DNA of 32,014 nucleotides from Rhodovulum tesquicola (lineage in GTDB: Bacteria > Pseudomonadota > Alphaproteobacteria > Rhodobacterales > Rhodobacteraceae). The position numbers and the translations under genes were made by a program. Each line of letters starts with the position of its first letter. Positions within the stretch are counted from its first letter, which is position 1. Shown here one piece after another: positions 7,001 through 14,672 of the stretch. Under the pieces are notes generated by a model, which had not been told where the DNA came from, did no database searches, and was given only the letters and a program-made list of their open reading frames with translations. Location: contig NZ_JAMYDV010000027.1 in assembly GCF_024128855.1 (NCBI RefSeq), positions 1 to 32,014 of the forward strand, in the 5' to 3' direction.

Positions 7001-10000
7001 CCGCCGCGGCGTGGGTGATGTCCAGATGCCGGAGCTGCACCTGCGCCTGCGTCCAGGCCAGCGTGACCGCCCGGCCAAAGGCCGAAGGGTCGCGGTGGCG
7101 GTCCACCAGGTCAAGGAGCACATCCGGGTCGTCGGCGACCATGGTCCAGAAGGTCACCCGCGCCACCCCCCCCGCGGGCACCACCACCGACCGGCGGATG
7201 GCAAAGATCGGGTCCAGCACCGTGCCGATGCTCTGCGACAGCGGCGCTGTGGCCATGGCCGCCCGGCCGATGCTGCCGCCCGCGCCGACGAACCTGGCCC
7301 GGTCCGTCTCGATCTGGATCGGCGCGGCCTCCGCCCCCTCGACCACGGCGATGTGGGCGGCCCAGACCTCGGGCTCGGTGGGGGACCGGCGGCGGCGCGT
7401 GGCGACTATCACGCCCAGCTCGGGCAGGTAGTCGGTCACGACGAACAGCTTGGAGAACGCCGGATGCGCCACATCGGCCGCCAGCGGCGCCAGCACCAGC
7501 TCGGCATAGGAGGTCAGGTCGATCTCGCGCGCCCGGCGGCCGGTGTTGGTCAACGTCACCCGCCGCGCCTCGGCGTCGTCCTCGGCCGAGACGACGACCT
7601 CGGTCAGGGTCGTCAGGTCATCGGTCTGGTGGGTAAAGGCGGCGTGGTGCTCGCTGAACACCGCCCCGTGGCGGGCAGGATCGGCGCCGGTGGGTTGTAC
7701 GCCCACCGACCAGAGCGCGCCCGACGCCCGGTCGCGCAGGAAGATGAACGCCCCCTGCGCCGCCGTAGTCGGATCGTCGCGCCAGCGCGTCACCGCCAGG
7801 TCGCGCCAGCGGCTGTAGCCCGCCCCCTTGGGCGTCAGAACGACCCCATAGGTGCCGTTCGACAGCAGATGCGCCGTGGGTGCGGCCTCCGCCGGGGCGG
7901 GGAACCGGCGGACCACCGGCTGGGAGGCGGGTTCGGGCGCGGTGGCGAGCACCTCGCGCGCGCGAGGCGGCGCATCGGTGGCATCGCGCGGCACCCGCTC
8001 CTGCAGCAGCAACTCCACCGCCCGGATCATCGGCTCGGCGTGGAAGCGTGCACGCAGGCGGCTGTCCTGCACGCAATTGGCGATGGCGGCGATGGTCATG
8101 CCATGGTGATGGGCCATGAAACTGCGCACGATGGCGCGGTCGGCCCCGGCCGGCAGGCGCGTTGGGGTGAAATCCACCGCCTCGTAGAAGCCGAACCACC
8201 CCTCGGCCCCCAGCGCTGCCAGCCGGGCAAAGTTGCGCAGCGCGGCCGCCGGGTCGACCATGGCCGCCAGCGCCGTTGCATAGGGCGCGACCACACGGTC
8301 CGCGCCCAGGCCGCGCTTCAGCCCCAGCCCGGGCACGCCGAAGTTGGAATACTGATACGTCATCTCCAGATCGCGGGCGTTGTAGGCGGATTCCGACACG
8401 CCCCAGGGGATACCCAGCGTCTCGGCATAGGCGCGCTGGCGGGCAACGATGCGGCGGCCAGTTTCCTCCAGTGTTGAACCCATCGGTTCCTGCAGCACGA
8501 GGGACGGCATCAGGTATTCGAACATGCTTCCCGACCAGGAGACCAGCGCCGAGCCCGCGCCCAGCGGGGTCGCCGCACGGCCCAGGCGGAACCAGTGGCG
8601 GGTCGGCACGTCGCCCTTGGCGATGGCGACGAGGCTTGCCAGCCGCGCCTCCGAGGCGAGAAGATCGTAGCAGCTGTGGTCCAGCCGGTTTGTGGCCAGC
8701 GAAAAGCCGATGGAGAGGAGTTTCTTGTCGCAGTCGAGCAGAAATGCGAAGTCCATGCCGGTCGCGACCGCGCGGGCGGTGCGTTCGACCGCGGCAAGGC
8801 GGGGGCCGAGATCCAGATTGCGGTCGGCGACGTGGCCGGCCAGCCCCGCGCGCATGGCCTCGCACCAGAAGGCCTCGTCCGAGGCGGGATCGCAGGCGGC
8901 ACGGGCATGCGCCGCGGCGCCCTCGGCCAGCGACAGCAACCGGTCGAGCGGCGCACCCTCCGCCAGCGCCTTTGCCAGGCCCGCCAGCAGATCGTCCAGC
9001 GCCGGGTCGGGCGCGACGGCAAGCGCGCGTTCGGCCAGCCGCAGGCCATCGAGTAGGCCGGCGCGCCAGTCCGCACCCCTGGTGGGCGCCGCCCGCCATT
9101 CGGCGCAGGCCTGCGCCACCACGATCAGGTGCCCGGCCAGATTGCCGCTGTCGACCGAGGATACATAGCCCGGCTCCAGCACGCGCAGGTCGTCGGTGGC
9201 GTGCCAGTTGTGCAGATGGCCCCGGAACCGGGGCATGCGCTGCATGGTGGCCAGCGTCCGCTCCAGCCGCGTCAGGGCATTGGCCCGCCCGATCCAGCCC
9301 AGATCATGCGCCGCGGTCACGGACAGAAGATACATGCCGATATTCGTCGGAGAGGTGCGCCGCGCCAGCGCCGGGCCGGGGGTTTCCTGGAAGTTGTCGG
9401 GCGGCAGGAAGTTGTCGGCCGCGGTGACGAAGGTCTCGAAATAGCGCCAGGTGCTGCGAGCGATCAGCCGCAGGCCTTGTGTGTCCGCCTGCGTCAGGGG
9501 GCCTCGGCGGTGCAGCGGCGCGGGCTGGCTGATGCGGTGGGCGACGGCGGGGCTGGCGAGCCACAGCAGGGCGAAGGGCAGCACCAGCGGCCCGACCGCG
9601 GGGTTGAGCGCCGCCGCCCCGCCCGCCACGCCGAGGCCAAGCGTGATACCCAAACCCATGCGCCGGTACGCACCGGGCTGGTCACCCTTCGTCGTCTGCG
9701 CCGCCGTCACCCATTCCAGCAGGTTGCGGCGCGACACACCCAGCCGCCAGGCGGTGCGCAGGATCGCGTCGCCCATCCGCAGGGCGGTGTCGGGCAGGAA
9801 GGTGACCGCCAGCATGATCTGCGCCAGCGCCGCACGCGCGTCCGCACCCAGCGCCGCGACATGGCTGCGCGCCGTGATCCCGGCCCGGCCAGGCAGCAAC
9901 ACGAAGGGCAGCGGCAGCAGATGCGGCAGCGCGAGCATCGCCAGCACCGCCAGCGTCCAGCCCACCGCCACCGGCAGAGGCAGCAGCCAGCCCGCCGCCA

Positions 10001-12503
10001 GCGCCGCCAGCGTCAGTGGCGGCGTCAGCGACCGGCGCAGATTGTCGATGATCTTCCAGCGGCCGAGCGCGGGCATTGCCCCCCGCCCGACCAGCCAGGG
10101 TAGAAGCTGCCAGTCCCCGCGCACCCAGCGGTGCTGTCGGCGGGCGGCGACGTCGTGGCGCGCGGGGAAATCCTCGACCACCTCGATGTCCGAGACGAGG
10201 CCCGCGCGCGCGAAAATGCCCTCGAACAAGTCGTGGCTGAGCATGGTGTTGTCCGCCACCCGCCCGGACAGCGCCGCGGCGAAGGCGTCGACATCGTAGA
10301 TGCCCTTGCCGGTAAAGGATCCCTCGCCAAACAGATCCTGATAGACGTCCGAGATCGCCGCGGCATAGGCGTCGATCCCCGCGTGACTGGCGTGGATGCG
10401 CTGGAACGGCGAGCCTTCGGGGCCGACCGGCAGGGCCGGTGTGACGCGGGGTTGCAGGATGCCGTAACCTGCCGTCACCCGCCCCAACGCGGGGTCGAGG
10501 CGCGGCCGGTTCAGCGGATGCGCCATCTTGCCGACCAGCCGACGCACCGTGTCGCGCATCAACCGCGTGTCGGCGTCCAGCGTGATGACGAAGCGGACGT
10601 CCTGCGGCACAGCCGCGGGCGCAAGGAAGCTCGTGTCGGTCGCCCCGCGCAGCAGGCGGTTCAGCTCTGCCAGCTTGCCGCGCTTGCGCTCCCACCCCAT
10701 CCAGACGCCCATGGAGGGGTTCCACAGGCGCCGGCGATGCAGGAACAGGAAGCGGTCGCCACCGGGCGATGGGTACGCCGCGTTCAGGCGGGCGACTTCG
10801 GCCCTGGCGAGCGTGATCATCGCGGCGTCCTTTGGCGCGGTCTCGGTGGTGGCATCGGGCCCGTCGGACAGCAGCGCGTAATGCAGCGCGCCTTCGGTAC
10901 TGGACAGGTGGTGCACCTCCAGCTGGACGATGGCGGCGGCGACCTCCTCGGCATTGGCCAGCAGGATCGGCACAGCGACGAGGCAGCGCAGGTCAGGCGG
11001 CACCCCCGCGGCCAGCTCCATCCCCGGCAGGCGCTGCGGGGCGACCGACCGTGTGACCGCGAGGTTGACGAGCGCATTGCCCGCCTCCAGCGCAAGAGCC
11101 AGGCCCGCGACGGCCAACGCCAGCGCGGCCCAGCCCTCTGCCCCCGACAGCCACAGTGCCAGCGCCAGGATGGCCAGCGAGGCCAGGCCGATGGCGGCCA
11201 GATACCCCGTCAGGCCCGCCCGCGCGACAAGGCGCCGGGCGCGCAATCCCGGCCGCGCACCGTAGCCGATGCAGCTCTCCAGCGTCCCGCGTCCCGGCCC
11301 GATCAGCCAGTGGCCGGGGTCGCGGTTGGCCTCCCCCTCGCCCCCGGCGGCGAGCGCCAGCGCGGCTCCGGCGACCTCTGCCTCCGGCTTCCCCGAGCCG
11401 CGCGCAAGCGTTTCGATCGCGTTACGATAGAGGTTGCGCGTCGAGAAATCGAGCGCGGCGAAGTCCGACGCCGCGCGCAGTTGCGCGTCGACCGGGCTGA
11501 CCTCCTCGAAGAAGTCCTGCCAGTCCATCTCGGAGATCAGGCGCATGCTGGTGACGACATTGCGCATGGTGACGTTGGAGGCGCCCTGCCGCTGCTGGGC
11601 GTGCAGGATCACCGCGTCCCGCGTCATGCCCTGTGCGGCGAGCCGGTCGTCGAGCCAGCCGCAGAGGGGGGTCTCGGTCGGGTCGCAGCCGCGCAGGCGC
11701 TTGGCGATCCGGGCAGCCAGGATCTCGGGCAGCGGCGCGCCCTCCAGCGGGGCGACCGCCTGCGCCAGCCGGAGCGTGGGCGAGGATCGGGCAGCGGTCG
11801 CGGGGCCGCGCCCGTCGTCCGTGACGAGCGGGCCATCGACCAGCCTGTCTGCCGCGTCACGCTCTGCATGGGCCGCCACGATCTCGTCCGACAGCCGGCG
11901 CGCGTTCTCGATCAGCACGATGCGCAGGGTGATTGCCACCGCCCACAGCTCGCCGATGGTGAGCGGCTCGACCGTCTGATAGGCACGCACGAAGCGGGCC
12001 AGGACCGGTGGATTGAGCAGGCTGTCGGTGTGGGCGACATAGGCCCAGGCGAGGCCGAGGACGCGCGGATACCCGGCAAGCGGCCCCTCGGCCAGTTTCG
12101 GCAGCTGGCGATAATAACCGGGCGGAAGGTCGCCCCGGATCTGTAGCAGCTGCTGCTCGATGATGTGGAAGTTGTCCAGCAGCCATTCCGCGGCAGGGGT
12201 GATCGTCTGTCGCGCCCGCACCGCCTGCGCGCAGGAGCGATAGGCGGCAAGGAGGACATCGGCGTTGTCGCCGACCCTTGCGGCAAGCGGCATCACGCGC
12301 ATGCGCCGACGCGTGACCCGCTGGGCTTGCGCAAGGGAGATTGCATGATGTTCGAGGCGCTCGGCGCCGAACAGGTCCGCGCGGATGACCGTGCTGTCTC
12401 GCCACAGAGCTGAGCGCGCACGCCTGCGGGCAGTGCCGGGCCAGAGCGATACTCCTGCCCCTGACCCGGCCAGAGAACGCTGGCCTGCGGCTCGGAGGAT
12501 CAC
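4017..12503 (-). CDS. ndvB: Cyclic beta-1,2-glucan synthase (NdvB/ChvB type)
   Basis: This is a 2828-aa inner-membrane protein, close to the size of rhizobial NdvB/ChvB, which makes cyclic beta-1,2-glucan from UDP-glucose for the periplasm. Order of parts: an N-terminal region of about 420 aa; membrane helices near 430-482; a GT84 glycosyltransferase with ITLDADTRL near 640 and QHRWVRGDWQ near 789; more helices near 825-875 and 948-992; a glucoamylase-like domain near 1310-1480 (YQYSNFGVPGLG); two GH94-type beta-sandwich parts near 1550 and 2020; and a C-terminal GH94 phosphorylase domain with GTGDWNDGMNRVG near 2498. In known NdvB/ChvB the first part initiates, elongates and cyclises and the GH94 part sets ring size. 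The GTG start overlaps the stop of the upstream 64-aa CsbD-like gene; the first 30 or so residues are poorly conserved, so a slightly later start is possible. No disruption is seen. Confidence 0.95.
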   Translation of the reverse strand: MILRAAGQRSLAGSGAGVSLWPGTARRRARSALWRDSTVIRADLFGAERLEHHAISLAQAQRVTRRRMRVMPLAARVGDNADVLLAAYRSCAQAVRARQTITPAAEWLLDNFHIIEQQLLQIRGDLPPGYYRQLPKLAEGPLAGYPRVLGLAWAYVAHTDSLLNPPVLARFVRAYQTVEPLTIGELWAVAITLRIVLIENARRLSDEIVAAHAERDAADRLVDGPLVTDDGRGPATAARSSPTLRLAQAVAPLEGAPLPEILAARIAKRLRGCDPTETPLCGWLDDRLAAQGMTRDAVILHAQQRQGASNVTMRNVVTSMRLISEMDWQDFFEEVSPVDAQLRAASDFAALDFSTRNLYRNAIETLARGSGKPEAEVAGAALALAAGGEGEANRDPGHWLIGPGRGTLESCIGYGARPGLRARRLVARAGLTGYLAAIGLASLAILALALWLSGAEGWAALALAVAGLALALEAGNALVNLAVTRSVAPQRLPGMELAAGVPPDLRCLVAVPILLANAEEVAAAIVQLEVHHLSSTEGALHYALLSDGPDATTETAPKDAAMITLARAEVARLNAAYPSPGGDRFLFLHRRRLWNPSMGVWMGWERKRGKLAELNRLLRGATDTSFLAPAAVPQDVRFVITLDADTRLMRDTVRRLVGKMAHPLNRPRLDPALGRVTAGYGILQPRVTPALPVGPEGSPFQRIHASHAGIDAYAAAISDVYQDLFGEGSFTGKGIYDVDAFAAALSGRVADNTMLSHDLFEGIFARAGLVSDIEVVEDFPARHDVAARRQHRWVRGDWQLLPWLVGRGAMPALGRWKIIDNLRRSLTPPLTLAALAAGWLLPLPVAVGWTLAVLAMLALPHLLPLPFVLLPGRAGITARSHVAALGADARAALAQIMLAVTFLPDTALRMGDAILRTAWRLGVSRRNLLEWVTAAQTTKGDQPGAYRRMGLGITLGLGVAGGAAALNPAVGPLVLPFALLWLASPAVAHRISQPAPLHRRGPLTQADTQGLRLIARSTWRYFETFVTAADNFLPPDNFQETPGPALARRTSPTNIGMYLLSVTAAHDLGWIGRANALTRLERTLATMQRMPRFRGHLHNWHATDDLRVLEPGYVSSVDSGNLAGHLIVVAQACAEWRAAPTRGADWRAGLLDGLRLAERALAVAPDPALDDLLAGLAKALAEGAPLDRLLSLAEGAAAHARAACDPASDEAFWCEAMRAGLAGHVADRNLDLGPRLAAVERTARAVATGMDFAFLLDCDKKLLSIGFSLATNRLDHSCYDLLASEARLASLVAIAKGDVPTRHWFRLGRAATPLGAGSALVSWSGSMFEYLMPSLVLQEPMGSTLEETGRRIVARQRAYAETLGIPWGVSESAYNARDLEMTYQYSNFGVPGLGLKRGLGADRVVAPYATALAAMVDPAAALRNFARLAALGAEGWFGFYEAVDFTPTRLPAGADRAIVRSFMAHHHGMTIAAIANCVQDSRLRARFHAEPMIRAVELLLQERVPRDATDAPPRAREVLATAPEPASQPVVRRFPAPAEAAPTAHLLSNGTYGVVLTPKGAGYSRWRDLAVTRWRDDPTTAAQGAFIFLRDRASGALWSVGVQPTGADPARHGAVFSEHHAAFTHQTDDLTTLTEVVVSAEDDAEARRVTLTNTGRRAREIDLTSYAELVLAPLAADVAHPAFSKLFVVTDYLPELGVIVATRRRRSPTEPEVWAAHIAVVEGAEAAPIQIETDRARFVGAGGSIGRAAMATAPLSQSIGTVLDPIFAIRRSVVVPAGGVARVTFWTMVADDPDVLLDLVDRHRDPSAFGRAVTLAWTQAQVQLRHLDITHAAAADFQRLGGMLIRADARLRAPAATILAGAGPQSALWPHAISGDLPIILLRIEDAEDAPRLQEVLAAHEYLRMRQLAVDVVVLNDRAASYMQDLQTMIEVAVRSARSRPRAQPPEGMADGAVHVLRSDLIGPEARALLLAVASVVLVAGRGSIGQQIDAAPAATPPRRRALARPQTAGPSAPAFDTSRLEFFNGTGGFADGGREYVTVLRDGQTTPAPWINVIANPGFGFQVSALGAGHVWAVNSRENQITPWSNDPVMDPAGEAILLHDLDSGATWTPTARPIRDSGLYVARHGFGHSTFEHAANAIDARMVQFVPLEDPVKITRLTLRNTTDRPRPLSVTAYVEWVLGPSRGATLRHVITEADPETGAILARNPFSLAFAGRVAFADLGAGTASHSADRAEILGVGGGMANPEGIGAAPLSGRTGPALDPCAALQRRIVLAPGESVEVLFLLGQADSREAARELILRHRATDPEATLAEVTEHWADLLGAVQVTSPDRAMDIMLNGWLLYQTLACRIWARAGFYQASGAYGFRDQLQDGMALAALRPDLTRAHLLRAAARQFPEGDVLHWWLPHSGQGVRTRISDDRVWLGHAVAQYVAVSGDADVLDEEVPFIEGPALLPGVHDDFFLPSVSDQSASLFEHCARGLDQAISLTGENGMPLIGTGDWNDGMNRVGERGRGTSVWLGWLLIATIEAMAPLARPRDLARAERWRRHAEAVRQAIEREGWDGAWYRRGTYDDGTPLGSAASRECRIDSIAQSWAVLSGAADPERAASAMASMTEHLIRPDPGLALLFAPPFDATPQDPGYIKGYPPGLRENGGQYTHAAIWAVLAHARMGDGDAAGRLFAMLNPINHALTPEDAARYKVEPYVVAADVYASAPHAGRGGWTWYTGSAAWMYRAGIEGLLGLTRAGGDLVLNPCFPKAWPRMSATVTIGRTRLAITIDNPGRTGHGIATATLDGAPLHPADGRLTVKLSGGSHRLAVTLSPVPSPPVM

Positions 12504-12694
12504 CGCAAGGTCGGCAGGCTACTGTTTTCAGACCCCTTTTCGTCCGGGCCTGAATCAACCGGTGTCGCGGACCAGGTCGGCATCGCTTCACGCACGCTGC
12601 GAGGCGCGTTCCTGCCTGCCGGGCCATCCCGCCAGTCCGCTCGGATGCGGCGGGTCATCGTGGTCCATTCTTCCTCGATCCGATCCCAATTCAT
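12500..12694 (-). CDS. Small CsbD-like protein upstream of ndvB (64 aa)
   Basis: The protein starts MNWDRIEEEWTTMTRRIRAD, similar to the CsbD-family opening MNWDRIEGNWKQ, and keeps the second Trp (ADWRD). The rest, from about residue 24 to TLR at the end, is polar and unlike CsbD, so this is either a diverged CsbD protein or a family N-terminus with a replaced tail. AAAGGA eight bases before the ATG is a good ribosome site. Its TGA overlaps the GTG start of ndvB (GTGA), suggesting translational coupling. A GGAAC-N17-TGTT motif lies about 59 bases upstream. Function is unknown. Confidence 0.65.
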   Translation of the reverse strand: MNWDRIEEEWTTMTRRIRADWRDGPAGRNAPRSVREAMPTWSATPVDSGPDEKGSENSSLPTLR

Positions 12695-12752
12695 GTACAG
12701 GTCCTTTCTGGACATGGCAGGCCGCCGTTCCGGCGACGCTGGTCTCCCCTTC

Positions 12753-12778
12753 AACAACTTCCGTCCCGGACGCGTTCC
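12753..12778 (-). promoter_or_regulatory. Probable EcfG-type promoter for the CsbD-like/ndvB unit
   Basis: On the minus strand GGAAC (12778-12774) is followed after 17 bases by TGTT (12756-12753). This is one mismatch from GGAAC-N16/17-CGTT. The distance to the start codon at 12694 is about 59 bases. It is weaker evidence than the perfect sites. Confidence 0.45.
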
Positions 12779-13032
12779 ACCGTGGCGGGGCAGCGGTGGG
12801 CCTGCGTCATGTCCGACAGGCCCCTGACAGGCGCGCTGGCACAGCCGGGCCGACATCGGGCAGGAAGAGGATACCGCTGCCTGGCGGTGACCGGACTGAT
12901 GCATGTTGGTGACGGCCCATGCCTGCCCACCTGTCACGAGACTTTTCCACTTGCAGGTTGCGGTCGGGCACGGCCCCTCCCTCCGCCGCCTTCAAAGGAG
13001 CCGCCGGGTCCGGACCGTTCATCGGGAATAAG

Positions 13033-13057
13033 GGAACGCGCCCTGCTACCGCGCGTT
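13033..13057 (+). promoter_or_regulatory. EcfG-type promoter of the PRC-barrel gene
   Basis: GGAAC (13033-13037) is followed after exactly 16 bases by CGTT (13054-13057), a perfect match to the EcfG consensus. The start codon of the exported PRC-barrel protein lies 65 bases downstream. Confidence 0.72.
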
Positions 13058-13121
13058 GTCCTCGTGTCGGGCAAACACGCGATCGGTTGTCGATCTGCCC
13101 CTTGCCCGCGGAGGACTTTCG

Positions 13122-13997
13122 ATGAAACGGCTTCTTTCAACCACCGCGCTTGCGCTGGCGCTTGGCTTGCCTTCTGCGATTCTGGCCCAGAGCACGCCCG
13201 CTCCCGAGCGCGCGACGCAGAGCCAGAGCGCCAGCATGGCGGGGTTTCTGAGCCAGCGGGACCAATCCGACCTCTTCGCATCCGAACTGATGGGCCATGA
13301 TGTCCATGCGCGTCGGGTATCCGCAGACGCTTCGGCAGCAAGAACCGGGGCCATGGCTACGGTCAGCCGGGCCGATCTGGACGAAATGGACAACATCGGC
13401 CAGATCAACGAGATCGTGCTGTCGCATGACGGTCAGGTCCGCGCCATCGTGATCGGCGTCGGCGGCTTTCTTGGCATGGGCGAGCGCGATGTGGCGGTCA
13501 CGATGGATCAGGTGACGTTCGCCTCCGATCCCGAAGATCGCGCGCAGATGCATGTCATCGTGAATGTCGCAGCGGAGATGCTCGAAGGCTCCCCTGCCTA
13601 TGACCGTTCGTCGATGATAGACGGCGGGCCGATGGACCGGACCGGCGCGGCCACGACCAACCGCACGTCACTTGACCGGCCGGAGATGACCCGCGACGGG
13701 TACAATCTGGTCGATGCGACGCGCGTCACGACCGAAATGCTGGTCGGCGCGACGGTGTATGACCCGTCAGACACATCTGTGGGGACGGTCGAAAAGCTGG
13801 TCCTCGATGCTGACGGGGCGATCACGAACTTGATCATCGATTTCGGCGGTTTCCTGGGGATAGGCTCGCACCAGGTGTCGGTGCGCTTCGACGATCTGAC
13901 GATCTTTTCGAACGACCGCGCCACCGACATGCGCATCTACGTGGATGCCACCAAGAAGCAGATCGAGGCCCTGCCGCAGTACCAGGCGATGAACTGA
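13122..13997 (+). CDS. Exported protein with two PRC-barrel domains
   Basis: The protein has 291 aa with a signal peptide ending AILA before Gln23, so it is periplasmic. Two PRC-barrel-type repeats follow, about residues 75-150 (IGQINEIVLSHDGQVRAIVI, then GGFLGMGERDV) and 205-285 (VGTVEKLVLDADG, then GGFLGIGSHQVSV). Such proteins are common in Alphaproteobacteria, often stress-induced; the biochemical role is unknown. The ATG at 13122 has GGAGG eight bases upstream. A perfect GGAAC-N16-CGTT promoter lies 65 bases before the start, so control by an EcfG-type sigma is likely. The gene ends at a strong terminator and faces a second, cytoplasmic PRC-barrel gene that also has such a promoter. Confidence 0.9.
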   Translation: MKRLLSTTALALALGLPSAILAQSTPAPERATQSQSASMAGFLSQRDQSDLFASELMGHDVHARRVSADASAARTGAMATVSRADLDEMDNIGQINEIVLSHDGQVRAIVIGVGGFLGMGERDVAVTMDQVTFASDPEDRAQMHVIVNVAAEMLEGSPAYDRSSMIDGGPMDRTGAATTNRTSLDRPEMTRDGYNLVDATRVTTEMLVGATVYDPSDTSVGTVEKLVLDADGAITNLIIDFGGFLGIGSHQVSVRFDDLTIFSNDRATDMRIYVDATKKQIEALPQYQAMN

Positions 13998-14050
13998 AGC
14001 ACTCCTGCGGGGCCATGCGTGGCCTCGCAGCCTACCACGGCAACGGGAAA

Positions 14051-14075
14051 GGCCACGCACCCCGGGTGCGTGGCC
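14051..14075. terminator. Strong bidirectional hairpin terminator
   Basis: GGCCACGCACCC (14051-14062) pairs perfectly with 14064-14075, giving a 12-bp stem, preceded by AAA and followed by TCCTCATT. It lies between two convergent PRC-barrel genes. A second imperfect hairpin of similar sequence lies just upstream (about 14007-14030). Confidence 0.7.
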
Positions 14076-14100
14076 TCCTCATTCTGGCCCAGATCTGGCG

Positions 14101-14460
14101 TCAACCGCCGTGATGCGGCATAGCCTTCAGCTTGTCCTTGGTGGTGTCCATGTGAACGCGCACATCGGACCCGCCGGTTGCCCGCAGCACCGTGAGGTCG
14201 CCGAAGGGGACCAGCACCGAATGCGCGCCGATGCCGAGGAAACCGCCGACATCGATCACGGCCGCGGTGATCCGGCCCTCCGATCCGATCTTGAGCGCGC
14301 TGACCGAGCCGATGGACTCGTCCTCGCGGCCATAGACCTTGGCGCCTTCCAGATCCGACGACTTCAGCTCGTGGACTGCCGCCTTGGCATACCCGTCGCG
14401 GGCAAAGGCGTGGGTGCCGCCGCCGGACGCGCCGGTGGGTGTGGTTGTGGTGGGTGTCAT
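14101..14460 (-). CDS. PRC-barrel domain protein (119 aa)
   Basis: A Thr/Pro/Gly-rich start (MTPTTTTPTGASGGG) is followed by one PRC-barrel domain, about residues 33-112 (LKSSDLEGAKVYGREDESIG, then IDVGGFLGIGAHSVLVPFGD). No signal peptide is seen, so it is predicted cytoplasmic. The domain resembles the repeats of the protein at 13122, with the shared VGGFLGIG and DATKK/DTTKD-like tail, suggesting common ancestry. GGGAG lies eight bases before the ATG at 14460; a longer frame to 14634 is not supported. A perfect GGAAC-N16-CGTT promoter reading leftward lies at 14633-14657, leaving a leader of about 165 bases. Confidence 0.9.
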   Translation of the reverse strand: MTPTTTTPTGASGGGTHAFARDGYAKAAVHELKSSDLEGAKVYGREDESIGSVSALKIGSEGRITAAVIDVGGFLGIGAHSVLVPFGDLTVLRATGGSDVRVHMDTTKDKLKAMPHHGG

Positions 14461-14632
14461 GATGTTCTCCCTGTTCCCGGAGGGGCCGGGAACTCTGAGC
14501 GCAGGGGCCCCCTGCAGGGTCGTGGATCGCCGCTCCGCTCGCGCCGCGAAGGTCTTGGCGCGGTGTCGATCAATGACGGGGTCAACGCAGCGCACCCCGG
14601 TATTCGGATCGTGCGGCGGGTCGTACATGGAC

Positions 14633-14657
14633 AACGCCGCAGCGCAGGGGACGTTCC
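14633..14657 (-). promoter_or_regulatory. EcfG-type promoter of the 119-aa PRC-barrel gene
   Basis: On the minus strand GGAAC (14657-14653) is followed after exactly 16 bases by CGTT (14636-14633). It lies between the end of the esterase gene (14673) and the PRC-barrel start (14460), so it can drive only the latter. The implied leader is unusually long. Confidence 0.65.
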
Positions 14658-14672
14658 CTGGCGCGCGCGCCG

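Larger units (their letters stand above)
12695..13121. other. Divergent intergenic region with two stress-type promoters
   Basis: No gene is supported in these 427 bases. The region separates the CsbD-like/ndvB unit (-) from the PRC-barrel gene (+) and holds one EcfG-type motif facing each way (12753-12778 leftward, 13033-13057 rightward). The middle part shows nothing recognisable. Confidence 0.6.

Noticed and set aside
4065-8477. A 1470-codon plus-strand open frame opposite ndvB
   Set aside because: It lies entirely antisense to clear NdvB domains. Its Arg/Gly/His/Gln-rich composition is that of a shadow frame in GC-rich DNA.
10131-12146. A 671-codon plus-strand frame opposite the N-terminal part of ndvB
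   Set aside because: Same reason: antisense to conserved GT84 sequence, with no domain resemblance.
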